From Acheta domesticus (lineage: Eukaryota; Arthropoda; Insecta; Orthoptera; Gryllidae): DNA of 64,000 nucleotides. The notes below the pieces were generated by a model that was not told the DNA's origin, made no database searches, and saw nothing but the letters and a program-made list of their open reading frames with translations. This document shows positions 32,498 to 42,460 of this stretch, piece after piece (position 1 is the stretch's first letter; each line of letters begins with the position of its first letter). The position numbers and the translations under genes were made by a program. The stretch lies in contig JAHLJT010000631.1 in the NCBI GenBank assembly GCA_031308135.1, positions 228,804,636 through 228,868,635 of the forward strand, read 5' to 3'.

Positions 32498-32732
32498 ATG
32501 TACTCGGTGTGTAATATCAGCCCACAGCAAGAACAAGCAGAGAAGAATATTTTGAAGTGTGCTAAGGAAAAATTCGAAACATTGCAGGAATCAGACTGCA
32601 TAGGTTCATTAATGTTGATGGAATTTGTATTAAATATTTCTTAGACAACAAAGGCAAAATTACAGTTGGTACATCATACAATAGTCCAGATGCTGCTTAT
32701 TCACCTCATGTTTTTGTTTATATTATATAAAA
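32498..32732 (+). pseudogene. Unidentified broken reading frame
   Basis: Frame 1 starts MYSVCNISPQQEQAEKNILK. A second frame continues IRLHRFINVDGICIKYFLDN and ends TSYNSPDAAYSPHVF. The second half looks protein-like (non-random, low Lys/Asn bias), but I do not recognise the family. Confidence 0.3.
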
Positions 32733-32744
32733 TGCTCTCTAGTA

Positions 32745-33115
32745 TAATTTCAGTAGTATAAATGCATTTTGCGGCTCGTGCATGCTACGAATCTTTATAA
32801 ATGAGGTCTCTAAAGAAAGAAAATTTCACGGAGACGTGGCGAAATACACTTTCACTTAAAAAATATGAAGGATTTGTTTAAAAAAACGCATCTAAATATT
32901 CATGTCAAATGCAACTTGCAACACTGGCAGAATTTTAAAACTTTATTTAGTTTATAACTCATAAACGACTAATTCTAGTCAATTAAATTTTGTAATTGTG
33001 GGGACAAAGGCCTCACAGAAACATTCTTCACACTATAATCTACAGAATGAGAGCTTCTAGGACATTTTATTACATTTTGTTGGTCCGGCGCTTCTCGATA
33101 CAACCCCACTTATTC
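32745..33115 (+). repeat. Dispersed repeat B, copy 2
   Basis: See copy 1 at 31200-31610. Direct repeat in the same orientation, flanking the 31611-32744 segment. Confidence 0.85.
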
Positions 33116-34019
33116 GGAGACGTGTAGAATCTGCAACTGGAAGTGAAATTAAACTAATTTCTTGATATTCTAGGCGACTGAATTGCACGGGTGTTCCTTT
33201 CAATTCGGTAATGAAGTTCAATAATATTCTAAAGAGTAGAGTAGTACTTGCCCGAAGCTATATTTTCGCATAGCCAACTTTACGTAGCTTTCTCAAGAGT
33301 AAAAACTCAGAAAAAGTCTATGTGGCTATCAAAGAAAGCGAAAATCTGTCAAGGAAGAATGTATAATTATTTCACATACTGTTTCTGAAGAAATGTTGTG
33401 AATTTGCCTATAATACTGAATTTATTCAAAATTTGTTTTCAAACATCAATTTCATTGTTTTTCTTTTTATTTCATATTCTATAAAAACACCGGACGTTAC
33501 CATTATACATTTTTTAAACAAATTAACACGTTTCGTTAACAACTTTCCGTCTGAATATGGAAATGGAAAGAAAGGGAAGGGGGTGCAATTTAATTTGCGA
33601 GAGTTCTTGCACGGGTACGCTAGTTTTATATAAAATACAACAAGAAAAAAGTAGGCACTCCACACATACAGTTCTAAAAAAATCAATTGTAAGTATGAGG
33701 GCGCGCACTGCCTACCCATGCACTAACGAATTGTGTTCGGTCAGTCTTTGATGCAAGTACAGAAGAATTAAAACTTTAGGGCAAAAGCTAATGTGTTTAA
33801 TAAGAATTTTAGTTCGATTTTCAAATGCAATACGGACGATCCACTAATTCAAGGGTCCTCGGTCGCGAATCGTTTGGTTTAATATTGAAGTAAACGTTCT
33901 CCAGAGTAAAGTCAAATCTATGAAAAATAGTAAGACATAGACAACATTTCTAGGGATATAATTAAACTAGGAGGAGAGGCAATATTACCGTACCTAATTA
34001 TAATATTTCACATGTCTTT
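33116..34019. other. No gene recognised
   Basis: Several overlapping frames of 60-100 codons on both strands at 33426-33751, none with recognisable features or splice context. Confidence 0.35.
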
Positions 34020-35260
34020 GAATAATTCTGAGTACTGCGGAAAATCGATTTCGAGATTTCAACGAAAATATAAGTTTTGGGGTCCCCTGATGCCGAAAAA
34101 TCCGTGTCTGTCCGCCTGTGAACAACCTTAGCGTCTAAACCATAAGTACGATTTCTTCCAAAATGAATTTTCCCGGTCGTTCTGGTTCCACTCAAGGTGC
34201 CGCGATTTTGAAAAACTTTCTTCAAAATTTGGGCGTACTTTAGATGAAGCCCCAGAGACATCAACATTTTCTCAAAAACACCTCCAATTTTTTTCTTTCA
34301 ATTTCTTGTAGAATAGAGTAAAATACGCTCATCAAGGTTGCATAGGTCCGATTTATACGGTTAACTCTGAATTTTCGAAAATTGCAAAAATTTCAAGGTT
34401 TTTCGGCGTCTTCCTCCCAATACAAAATTAAAGATAGAGATTTTTCCTTCAAATAAAATTTGTTCTCCATAGTGAGTTCTTTTATTAAGATAATGTATAT
34501 TTACACAATATTGCGTGGAAAATTGGCAATTTACAAAAATAACAAACCATATTTTCTCACAAACGGCTCCACATTTTTTCTTTAAACTTTTGGCAGTGAT
34601 AGTGCTAAACGTACGCTATAAGATGACATAAACCGCATATTTCTCTATTCTTTTGTTTTTTCAAAAATTACAAAAAATAATTTCATTGATCTGTCTCTCA
34701 CGTCGTTACTATTTACATAATGGAATGATTCTTGAGATTAGGTCATTGATATAAAAACTTTTCAATCTGCCAACGTTTCGGCCTTTATTCAGCCTTCATC
34801 AGGGCTACAAACAGATGGCTGGATGATGAAGGCTGAATAAAGGCCGAAACGTTGGCAGATTGAAAAGTTTTTATATCAATGACCTAATCTCAAGAATCAT
34901 TCCATTATATAATTAATAGAGGTCAAGAAATCAAGCACGTGTTACTATTTACATTAGCAGCGATTTGTTAACATTATGAGTATATAAATTATTTTATTTA
35001 TGTTCTTTAAATAATGTCATATAAAGTTTCTCTCGTTCTCAGAAACGCTCAAACGCCATTTTCTCATAAACGGCTCGAAATGTTTTCTACAAACTTTTCC
35101 AATGGATAGTGCTAATTGTTCTTTTGGGGGTATTTTTTGTTTTTAAAAATTACACAAATGTTTTTAATCTCTGACACTATTAATATGCACATTTACAGCA
35201 TTTTAAGGAACTATTATATTTGTAGTTAAAGTGCTTCAGATTAAGTTCTTTATTGTGGAT
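34020..35260 (+). repeat. Dispersed repeat, longest copy, interrupted by a palindrome
   Basis: Head (ATGCCGAAAAATCCGTGTCTG, CTAAACCATAAGTACG), central part collinear with 12376-12990, then hairpin monomers. Interrupted at 34718-34935 by the inverted-repeat insertion. CACGTCGTTACTATTTACA (34699-34717) and CACGTGTTACTATTTACA (34936-34953) flank the insertion. Confidence 0.85.
34717..34908. repeat. Perfect 85-bp inverted repeat with hammerhead-like core
   Basis: Arms 34717-34801 and 34824-34908 are perfect complements with a 22-base loop. Each contains GGCTGAATAAAGGCCGAAAC. On the minus strand the left arm reads CTGATGA, then a short GGC...GCC stem, then GAAAC. This order (CUGAUGA, stem II, GAAAC) is that of the conserved core of hammerhead ribozymes, which occur in the pseudo-LTRs of Penelope-like elements. 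I could not find the matching stem III and cleavage triplet. The flanking 18-19-bp direct repeats suggest target-primed insertion. Confidence 0.85.
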
Positions 35261-36150
35261 ATTTTCAGAAAGAAATTTTCCATAGTTTTCGAAAATTTAG
35301 TTCGAACGTTCCCGAAAATTCGCCATTTTTAGCTCCATATATTATGGAATGTATAAAAACCAATCGATTTTTCAAAAACCATCATTAAAGATATTTTGAA
35401 GCTTTCGTTTTAATAAAAGCATTACAGAATGAAATATATCTACAATGTAAAATTTATTGTTAAAGATTTTTTTAAAATCAAACTTGCATAATTTTTGAAA
35501 ATTCAAAGAATACAGCAAAATGTGATTTATGATACCTCAAACAATACATTTATCACTATTAGTACAAAAAGTTTGAAGAAAAAAATTGCAGTAGTTTTTG
35601 AGAAAATCTTGTTTTTAATATTTTTTTAATGTTACCCATATTTCAATCGAAATTGCTCGAAAACTATTAAAATTTTCAAAGAAATATACTCGATATTAAT
35701 AAAACAATTAATTATGGGGAACAAATTTCATTAGAAGAAAATTAAACATTAGTAGCAAAAAATCAAAATTGCCAAAAAATACTTATCTAACATATGACAA
35801 TATGTTTAACATTGGATTAGTCTTTTTACGCTCGTCATGATGACTGAAACAATATGTATAGTTCCATTTGAAAAAACAAAGTTACTTCAAATATCTCGTA
35901 AAATACAATCCATAAAATAGAAATAAATGCACGTATCAATTTGTCCCATTCCCTCATGAACTTCCGTGAAAACTACATTGCAATAACTTCAAAAGTTACA
36001 GGACGTGCTAAAGTTACGTGACTCACTCTGTAAAGCGATCCATAAGTGTTGTATTGTAAAGTGAGATGTCGTGCAATGCTGAGCACAGAAATAAAGAAGA
36101 AAGTGAGTTAAGGGTTATAGTGAAGTGAAGTGAAATGAAGTGTAGAGCAG
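35261..36150. other. AT-rich, no gene; diffuse repeat similarity
   Basis: Parts resemble 22690-22800. 36090-36150 is rich in AGTG/GAAGTG short repeats. Nothing coding. Confidence 0.4.
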
Positions 36151-36259
36151 TGTGAGTGCAGTGTAGTCTTAATTGTACAAATATTCAGTGCGGAGTTAGA
36201 TTACAGAAGTTTCTTTTTCTTAATGTAACTTCCAGTTTTATGAATCTGTCAGTTTTTAG

Positions 36260-36260
<1 letters not shown>

Positions 36261-36301
<41 letters not shown>
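36261..36301 (+). repeat. (TTA)n microsatellite
   Basis: About 14 uninterrupted triplets. On the minus strand this is (AAT)n just past the LINE body ending near 36476 and is probably its 3' tail. Confidence 0.95.
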
Positions 36302-36303
<2 letters not shown>

Positions 36304-36475
36304 ACTACATCACGACTAAAGATGTTATGAGTCGGCTGAATATAAAATCAACTCCAGGTTACAACCAGCAACCTAAGGAGCAGATCCGGTGACTGTCAGT
36401 GTCTCTACAACACTTTGCGCAAAATGTGGGCAGTTCCAATCCATCCAAAGCAATTTCTTGAACTTCCCAGTCTTT

Positions 36476-37745
36476 TTAATTACCGGGGAGTTTAGACAAG
36501 TTCTTACTCAAATTTTGCGGAACAAATCCCAGAGCTCCGATAACTAGCGGGACGACCTGTGCTTTTACGCCCCACGTTCGGCTGATCTCGATTTCCAAAC
36601 TCTTGTATTTAAGACGTTTCTCTGCCTCCTTGGTAACGACGTTTTGATTGCAAGGTACAGCAACATAGACAAATAAACACAATTTTTTCACCAAATCCCG
36701 GATAACTATATCCGGTTTGTTTGCCGCTATCGTGCGATCAGTTTGAATTTGTTGGTCATACAATATCGTACATAATCCAACAGACGTCACCGGTTTTGGT
36801 GAGTGTTCGTACCACTTGGGGCATGTGTTTGGAACTTCGAGGGCGGTACAGATCTGCCAGTGGAGGTAGCTACACACCCTGTCATGTCTTTTCAGGTATT
36901 CGGTCTTTCCTAGGATTGGACAAGCTGAGACAAAATGATCAATGGTTTCTACGTATTCCTGGCAAATGCGGTATTTATCGTCTTGGGAAATTTTGAGAAT
37001 CACTTTATCATAATCTCGTGTTCTTAAGGCCTGATCTTCGGCAGCTATTACAAGTGCTTCCGATTCTGGCTTCATTCTTCCCCTTTTAAGCCACATAAAT
37101 GATTGATCTTTATTGATCTGCACCTTGTCCATTCTTTTTAGATATTGTCCGTGGAGTGGTTTGTCTCTCCACGATTTCTTTAACATTTTTTGTGTCTCAC
37201 ATTTCATGTTTAGCAGCATCAGATGTTCAGGGTCTGTGTTATTCGACATGTCTTGCCTAGTTTTCTTCGCAATACTTCTTGCTACACTGACAATGCCTCT
37301 GTTTCCCATTCTTCGGTCAGATTTCATGACCTGCCTCATTAGAAAGTCATTTTGATGGCTGACTACATACTTCCCCAACCCGACTATTGCGTTGTGCCAG
37401 GAGGCCTCTTCCTCCTTCCTTACGTGACACATAAAGTCTATGTACATCAGCTCGAGGGTGGGAAACATGATGCATTGTTAGCAGTTTTCTGGTTTTTCGA
37501 TCCATGGTGCGAATTTCTTGCTCAGTCCAGTCCACTAGTCCAAAACTGTATTCGGCTACAGGTACCACCAAACTACCTGTTGCAGATATTTTATTCCTGG
37601 AGTACAGAGCGGACTGCAGAATTAGTCTCACTCTCCTATAATACTCCCTATGAATTCTCTCTTTTATTGTATCGTTCGAGATGGTTTCACATTCTTCAAT
37701 GCCCAGGTACTTGTAAGTTTTATCTGGCTCAAGATCTTGAATCAT
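36476..37745 (-). pseudogene. LINE ORF2 C-terminus with CCHC finger and restriction-like endonuclease
   Basis: The upstream frame (37347-37745) reads DKTYKYLGIEECETIS, YYRRVRLILQSALYSRNK, DWTEQEIRTMDRKTRKLLTM and VSRKEGGRGL. After one frameshift near 37390, the second frame (36476-37468) has TRQDMSNNTDPEHLMLLNMK, a CX2CX8HX4C finger (CRIC...H...C) and a PD-(D/E)xK-like block, TIAANKPDIVIRD then LFVYVAVP, ending VIGALGF...LPGN. A zinc finger followed by a C-terminal PD-(D/E)xK endonuclease places it with LINEs carrying a restriction-like endonuclease (R2/R4/NeSL type). In relatives the second acidic residue is Asp (DVAVP); here it is Tyr, so the nuclease should be dead. The RT core is missing (5' truncated). 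Confidence 0.8.
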
Positions 37746-37780
37746 AGTGTGCGTATCAATTTCAATGTTCTCAGACGTCA

Positions 37781-37781
<1 letters not shown>

Positions 37782-37827
<46 letters not shown>
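37782..37827 (+). repeat. (TTA)n microsatellite
   Basis: Second TTA tract, just upstream (minus strand) of the truncated LINE. Possibly the tail of another insertion. Confidence 0.95.
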
Positions 37828-37829
<2 letters not shown>

Positions 37830-37974
37830 TATACCATTACTTTTATTTTTGAACCATTATTATTTAATTTGCATGTTAGTTATATTACCTTATTTATGTA
37901 ATTAGCTGCCACCGAGTTATCCCCAATTGCAGTGTAAATAAATTTATCTTATTTATCTTATATTGAAGGGCAGG

Positions 37975-38407
37975 CCTACGCCAAGGAGTCGCCACTGAAA
38001 AACACACGCACATAAACACAGACACACGTGTGAGCGTTAGTCCCCATCGAGCATCTTCCCTGCTGGCGGATTGGGGAACACTCTACCTTCGGACGGGTAT
38101 CAGAGAAATTAAATATCCAGGATGGGTCAGACTAGCTAAGGCTTCGTGGTAGGCTGCGGTCCTGGGGGTCATTCTGGGAAGTAAAATCACTGCACCTAGG
38201 TGCAGGGTAGGTCCCTTACCCAGCACTTCCTTTCTCCATCACTTCCCTAAACTTCCTTTTCCCACCCTCATTTGACCCGAATGGGGGTGCACGCCCTATG
38301 TCCCTAGCAGTAGGGTTAAAGTGCTAGGAGAAGGAATATTCTGAAGAAAAAAACGGCGATGGGTAGCCATTCTGGAACCTCGCTTACGGTGCAGGGGCTC
38401 GGATCCC
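37975..38407 (+). mobile_element. 5' region of an R1-clade LINE
   Basis: GC-richer leader upstream of the ORF1-like frame, without coding motifs. Assigned to the R1 copy by position only. Confidence 0.45.
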
Positions 38408-38836
38408 GTGTACGGGCGGCTTGGTCCTGGGGCGTCGTCGTCCAACTTCTGCAATGTCAAAGACGTGGACCATTTAGTGTCATTGGCAGATAATGCATCA
38501 AATGAGGAGTGGGGGCGAGCGATCAGCGAGTTGGTGGAGGAGATTATGGAACTCCTCAAAAACGTGAAACCAAGGAATAATGTCCATGGCGATATTAAGC
38601 GTATGGCGAGCTCCTTCCACTCTCGCTTCAGTGTCCTGTCGGACATGGGCAAGGATGGAAAAAGCAATAAGCCGGGTAGTGTCGAAATTGGCAGCCAAAC
38701 ATCGCCCCTTGTAATGGAGAGCGTGGAGCAGACGGCCTGTGGTCGGTCCGTCAAAATGATGTTCTCTAGAAGAATAGCCTCAAAAAGTCCAAAGAGAAAG
38801 AAAAGCCCGGCCGGCCTGGATAGCCGAGATCGCTAA
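38408..38836 (+). pseudogene. Putative ORF1 (gag-like) N-terminus of the R1-clade LINE
   Basis: An open frame of 142 codons with charged and helical segments (LVEEIMELLKNV, MASSFHSRFSVLSDMGKD), ending in a basic SKSPKRKKSP stretch that runs into the SINE. The zinc-knuckle part expected in R1 ORF1 is absent, apparently deleted at the SINE junction. Called by position just upstream of an R1-type endonuclease; no motif is diagnostic. Confidence 0.5.
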
Positions 38837-38945
38837 GGCTGGAGGACCGTAGCTGCCTCAGCTCGAAGGGTCGCGGGTTCGAATCCCGCCTCGTGCATGG
38901 ATGTGTTTATGTGGTCTTCAATTGGTTTCGGACGCAACTAACCGA
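38811..38945 (+). mobile_element. tRNA-derived SINE
   Basis: TAGCCGAGATCGCTAAGGC is a good A-box-like start. GCGGGTTCGAATCCCGC is a perfect T-arm with B-box (38873-38889), 5' of CTCGTGCATGGATGTGT. A class II (Ser/Leu-like) tRNA head followed by GCATGGATGTGT is the arrangement of a widespread insect SINE. There is no anticodon-arm integrity or isolated tRNA context, so it is not a tRNA gene. Confidence 0.75.
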
Positions 38946-39310
38946 GCTGCAGAGTGGATTCGTGGTCATAGTCCAGTGCAGGAGGGTACGCAACTACAAG
39001 GGGGTGGATTCGCCTGGATCAAGAGGGTTCGGTGTATACTTTTATAGTGTTTACCCCGCACCCAGTACCTCGCTTAAGGCGTTCAAGGTATTACTTGATC
39101 GATTAATGGACGAGGCGGTAGAACGAAGGTCTCTTATTATTGCTGGAGACTTTAATGCATGGGCCACTGAGACGGGCAGAAGGGTAACGAACCAACGTAA
39201 GATGGCTCTCCTGGACCCGATAAGTCGTCGCCTCTGTAAAATGGGTAACAGCACAACCTTTGCCATGAATAATCGCAGCTCCATCGTTGACTTGAGATTC
39301 ACGCGTGATA
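38946..39310 (+). pseudogene. R1-clade LINE endonuclease (EEP) domain
   Basis: Apurinic-type endonuclease: YFYSVYPAPSTSLKAF, the conserved AGDFNAWATETGRR, then TTFAMNNRSSIVDLRFT. GDFNAWxxxWG and the SxVDxTF block are hallmarks of R1/I-group ORF2. The frame changes at about 39305 to continue in the next entry. Confidence 0.88.
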
Positions 39311-39933
39311 GATAGCCTTGCTAGGCGGATTACGTCGGGGGAGGTTAGCGAACATTACACACATAGCGACCACCAAGCTATTGTATACGAAGTCACAGAG
39401 AAGTTTAGGTTGAGTCCTGCAAGGGATAGAAGAAGAGCTACTTGGAACCACAGGATGTTCGATTGCGATTCTTTCGCTAGCGTGATGGAGGGCAACGTTA
39501 TGCAAGTCGGAAACTCTAAGAATATGATTGGAACCGCAATGAACCAGGTCTTTGACGCTTGGAATGCGTCAATGACGAAAAGCCTCAGGAGAGGACGGCG
39601 TCCTCCAGTGTACTACTGGACTGACGAGATCGCGGAACTACGTAAAGAATACCAGCACACGAGTAGGTAATGCAGCGAGCGTGGGGTCGCCCGAATTGTG
39701 ACACTCTCAAGGAAAAACACATGGCAGCCAGAAGAGCTTTCACTACAGCAATTAAGATCAGCAAGGACCGCTACTGGAGAGAGCTAAGCAACGAGGTAGA
39801 TGCTGACTCCTGGGAGCGTCCGTATCAGGTGACAGTCAGGCTAAAGGTTCTGTCCAGGCCACCCCCGACTTGCCCGGTCTTCTTGAAGAACACAGTTGCT
39901 ACCTTGCTTCCTCGCCAGAGGAATGTGTTATAG
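39302..39933 (+). pseudogene. R1-clade LINE, endonuclease end and linker to RT
   Basis: SLARRITSGEVSEHYTHSDH (the SDH motif that ends the endonuclease), then PVYYWTDEIAELRKE and, after a shift near 39668, HMAARRAFTTAIKISKDRYW. The PVxWWxxEIxxLRxxC and SKxxxWxxLxxEVDxDPWGxxY order is that of R1 ORF2. Confidence 0.85.
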
Positions 39934-39949
39934 CCTATAGAGCCACCTG

Positions 39950-41075
39950 AAGATCTACGCGAGGTCCCGGCGGTTTCATTAGACGATCTGTCAAGGGTTT
40001 GCGATAAGATTCATGATTGCAAAGCCCCCGGCTTGGATGAGGCCGAATGTTGTTAATAAGACTGCTATTAGGACTCGGCCATATCTATTCTTAGAGGCAT
40101 ACAATACGTGCGTGCAAGAAGGGAATTTCCCCTGTCGTTGGAAGCAACAACAGCTGGTCCTCGTTGCGAAGGCGATAAGCCACCTAGCGACCCGTCATCA
40201 TATCGGCCTATATGTTTCCTGGATACAGAAGGCATGTTGTTAGAGCAGATCATCTGCAATCGGATTGAAGCCTAAACGGAGGGACCAACAAGTGACAGTC
40301 CAATAATCAGTGACAATACAGTGACTATCCAATAATCTATGTGGATTCAGGAAGGCGCAGGGGGATTTCTAAATAGGCTGCAGCCTAGAGCGGCAAAGTT
40401 TTAGGAGCGCCAGTTTGGCAATTTATTCATAGTGAACCCGAATCTTCAATTATGCAAAACATAGTCATTAGCATTAAAGTACAAAAATATGTTTAAAAAA
40501 GTGATCTCTGATCTCCAAGAACTAATTAATTCAGTTCGAAACCCATTTTATTTTTTCAACGAATCTTGAAAGACTTCAGTGAAAAACAAGTAGAAGAACT
40601 AATGTTATTATGTAATTTATTATGTAAACTATTAAAGTTGTAATTTTATCTAACCTAAATGAAAGCTTTTGTGCTTTAATGTTTAAAAAAGATGAAAACA
40701 AGAATGAACTCCGTTTGTTGTATAAAACAAATGTATTAGTCAAATATGAACAATAAAGGGGGTGGCAAATGGACTTCGCCCTACAGGCGACATACTCTTA
40801 AATCCGGCCCTGGGAAGGCGAAATCCACAGTGGATGCAATTAGGGTCGTCATCGACATCGCACGTAAGGCTATTGAAGATGGAGAAGAGGCGCAAAGAAG
40901 TATTACGTTATTGTTACAATCGATGTCAGAAACGCATTTAATACTGTAAGATGTGGTTCCATTCTTGTTGCGTTGAAAAAAACTGGGAGTTCCGAATTAC
41001 ATAATGAACATTGTCAGAAATTATTTTGAAGAAAGGATTTTGCTATATGAAATAATGCAGAGGCTACTGTCTAGC
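39950..41075 (+). pseudogene. R1-clade LINE RT, split by a hAT MITE
   Basis: Motifs in several frames: CKAPGLD, YNTCVQEGNFPCRWKQQQLV and DPSSYRPICFLDTEG in the first part. After the MITE (40358-40812) comes KSTVDAIRVVIDIARKAIED, then SITLLLQSMSETHL in the TLDVxNAF position (catalytic Asp region degraded), then VPNYIMNIVRNYFEERILLY. It stops before the FxDD box at about 41060. Frameshifts and stops throughout. Confidence 0.82.
40358..40812. mobile_element. 455-bp hAT MITE with 8-bp TSD
   Basis: Termini CAGGGGGATTT and (reverse complement) CAGGGCCGGATTTAA. A perfect 8-bp duplication GGAAGGCG flanks it at 40350-40357 and 40813-40820. Removing the element and one copy of the duplication restores continuity of the R1 RT (GFRKA followed by KSTVDAI). 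Non-coding. Confidence 0.93.
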
Positions 41076-41085
41076 ACTTAACTCA

Positions 41086-41133
41086 CATTCACACACACTC
41101 TCACGCCTCACTCATACTCACACTCACTCAAGG
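41086..41133 (+). repeat. Left part of a split CA/CT-rich microsatellite
   Basis: CTCACATTCACACACACTCT-like sequence that resumes at 44135 after the nested insertions. Confidence 0.8.
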
Positions 41134-41373
41134 CGGCTCCACACATTCGCTATTCGGCGAACAGCGAGCAACCGCTCGCCGAATCCCGAGTAGTGTGGAT
41201 GGGTGGCTTGCTATTTGCCGAATGATGAACATTCGGCGCTCGCCCTACCCGCCGCCTGTCGGTCTTTTGGACACATCAAAGGGAGCGAACATTCGCCGAA
41301 CACATCCGCTGGTCGGGATCGAGCGAGCAGTAGCTCGCTGCTCGGTGAATGCCGAACGTCAGGCACGTAGCCA

Positions 41374-42150
41374 AGGGGACGTGTTTTGAATTCGCACTAG
41401 ACTTGTGCATGGGACTTCTTTTAGAGCTCCCTGATTGAACTTTGAGACGGCACACGAAACGCAAGCGACACATTTCTATGAGACACATACTGCATGAGGC
41501 AGATAAAAGGCTGTGGATAGCTGGTGCATTCGAAAAGAGTAGTGGCAGGGCGCTTGTGAGAATATTAGTGAGGTTTATGAAAGAACAATTAGAGGCACCA
41601 AACAGTTATAAAACGTATAATGTATGTAACCCGACTTACATGGTAATCCTTAGTTGAAAAATTTTGAGGCAGTTTATTAGTGTAAAAAAGTTACATACTT
41701 ATTAAAGCGCTTCCCATAATTTAAAAAAAATGGGATACGTAATTGATACTTGAAGGAAGAAAAACAATTTTAGGCAATTTTGTGGGAACAAATTTAGACA
41801 TTAGTAAAAGCAATTACTTTTATTCTCCTCTTTTGACGACCATGTTTACAAAACGGGTTGCAAGTTATCTCTCATTTATTTCACACCTCGTTGTAGAAAA
41901 TTCAGCTCCAAACTCTTTTTTACATTAACCAACTTTCATAAACCACATTAATATTCTCACAAGCGCCCGGCCACTACTCTTTTCGAATGCACAAGCTATC
42001 CACAGCTGTTTGTCTGTCTCTTCAAAGTGTATGTGCCTAGAGAGATGTGTCATCTGCGTTTCGTGCGCCGCTTCACTGTCCAATCAGGGAGGTCTAAAAT
42101 AAGTCCCATGCACAAGTCTAGTGCAAATTCAAAACATGCAGCCAGGGGAG
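41374..42150. repeat. ~215-bp inverted repeat inside the hAT element
   Basis: Arm 41374-41590 (TTTTGAATTCGCACTAGACT, TGCATGGGAC, CACGAAACGCA, CTGTGGATAGC, GCATTCGAAAAGAGTAGTGG, GGGCGCTTGTGAGAATATTA) recurs inverted at 41945-42150. The spacer is about 350 bp. Confidence 0.88.
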
Positions 42151-42460
42151 GAGATCGAGGGGCTGAAACCCTCCCCGAAATTCTAATCTTTTTTCATTCA
42201 TTATTTATTTATTTATTAATTTAAATTTATCCAAATATATCGATATGTATAAAAGTAGCTTAAAACTCTGCTGATTAATACACTGATACTGCTTAAATAT
42301 TTTAATTTGTTTGAATCGTGCGCTAAAAAATTGCGTGTGAAGATGACTAAAAACACATATGCAAAAATACTAGTTGAAGGTATCAGCTGATGTAATTACA
42401 TTGTCTATAGCGTGACGTATCTTGCTTTATGCCATTTCGTTTTTTATCAGTGTTACTTGT

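Noticed and set aside
33426..33751. Overlapping frames on both strands
   Set aside because: Mutually overlapping, with no family features and no conserved context.
38820..38897. tRNA gene
   Set aside because: A- and B-box-like sequences are present but the cloverleaf is incomplete and it continues into a typical SINE body.
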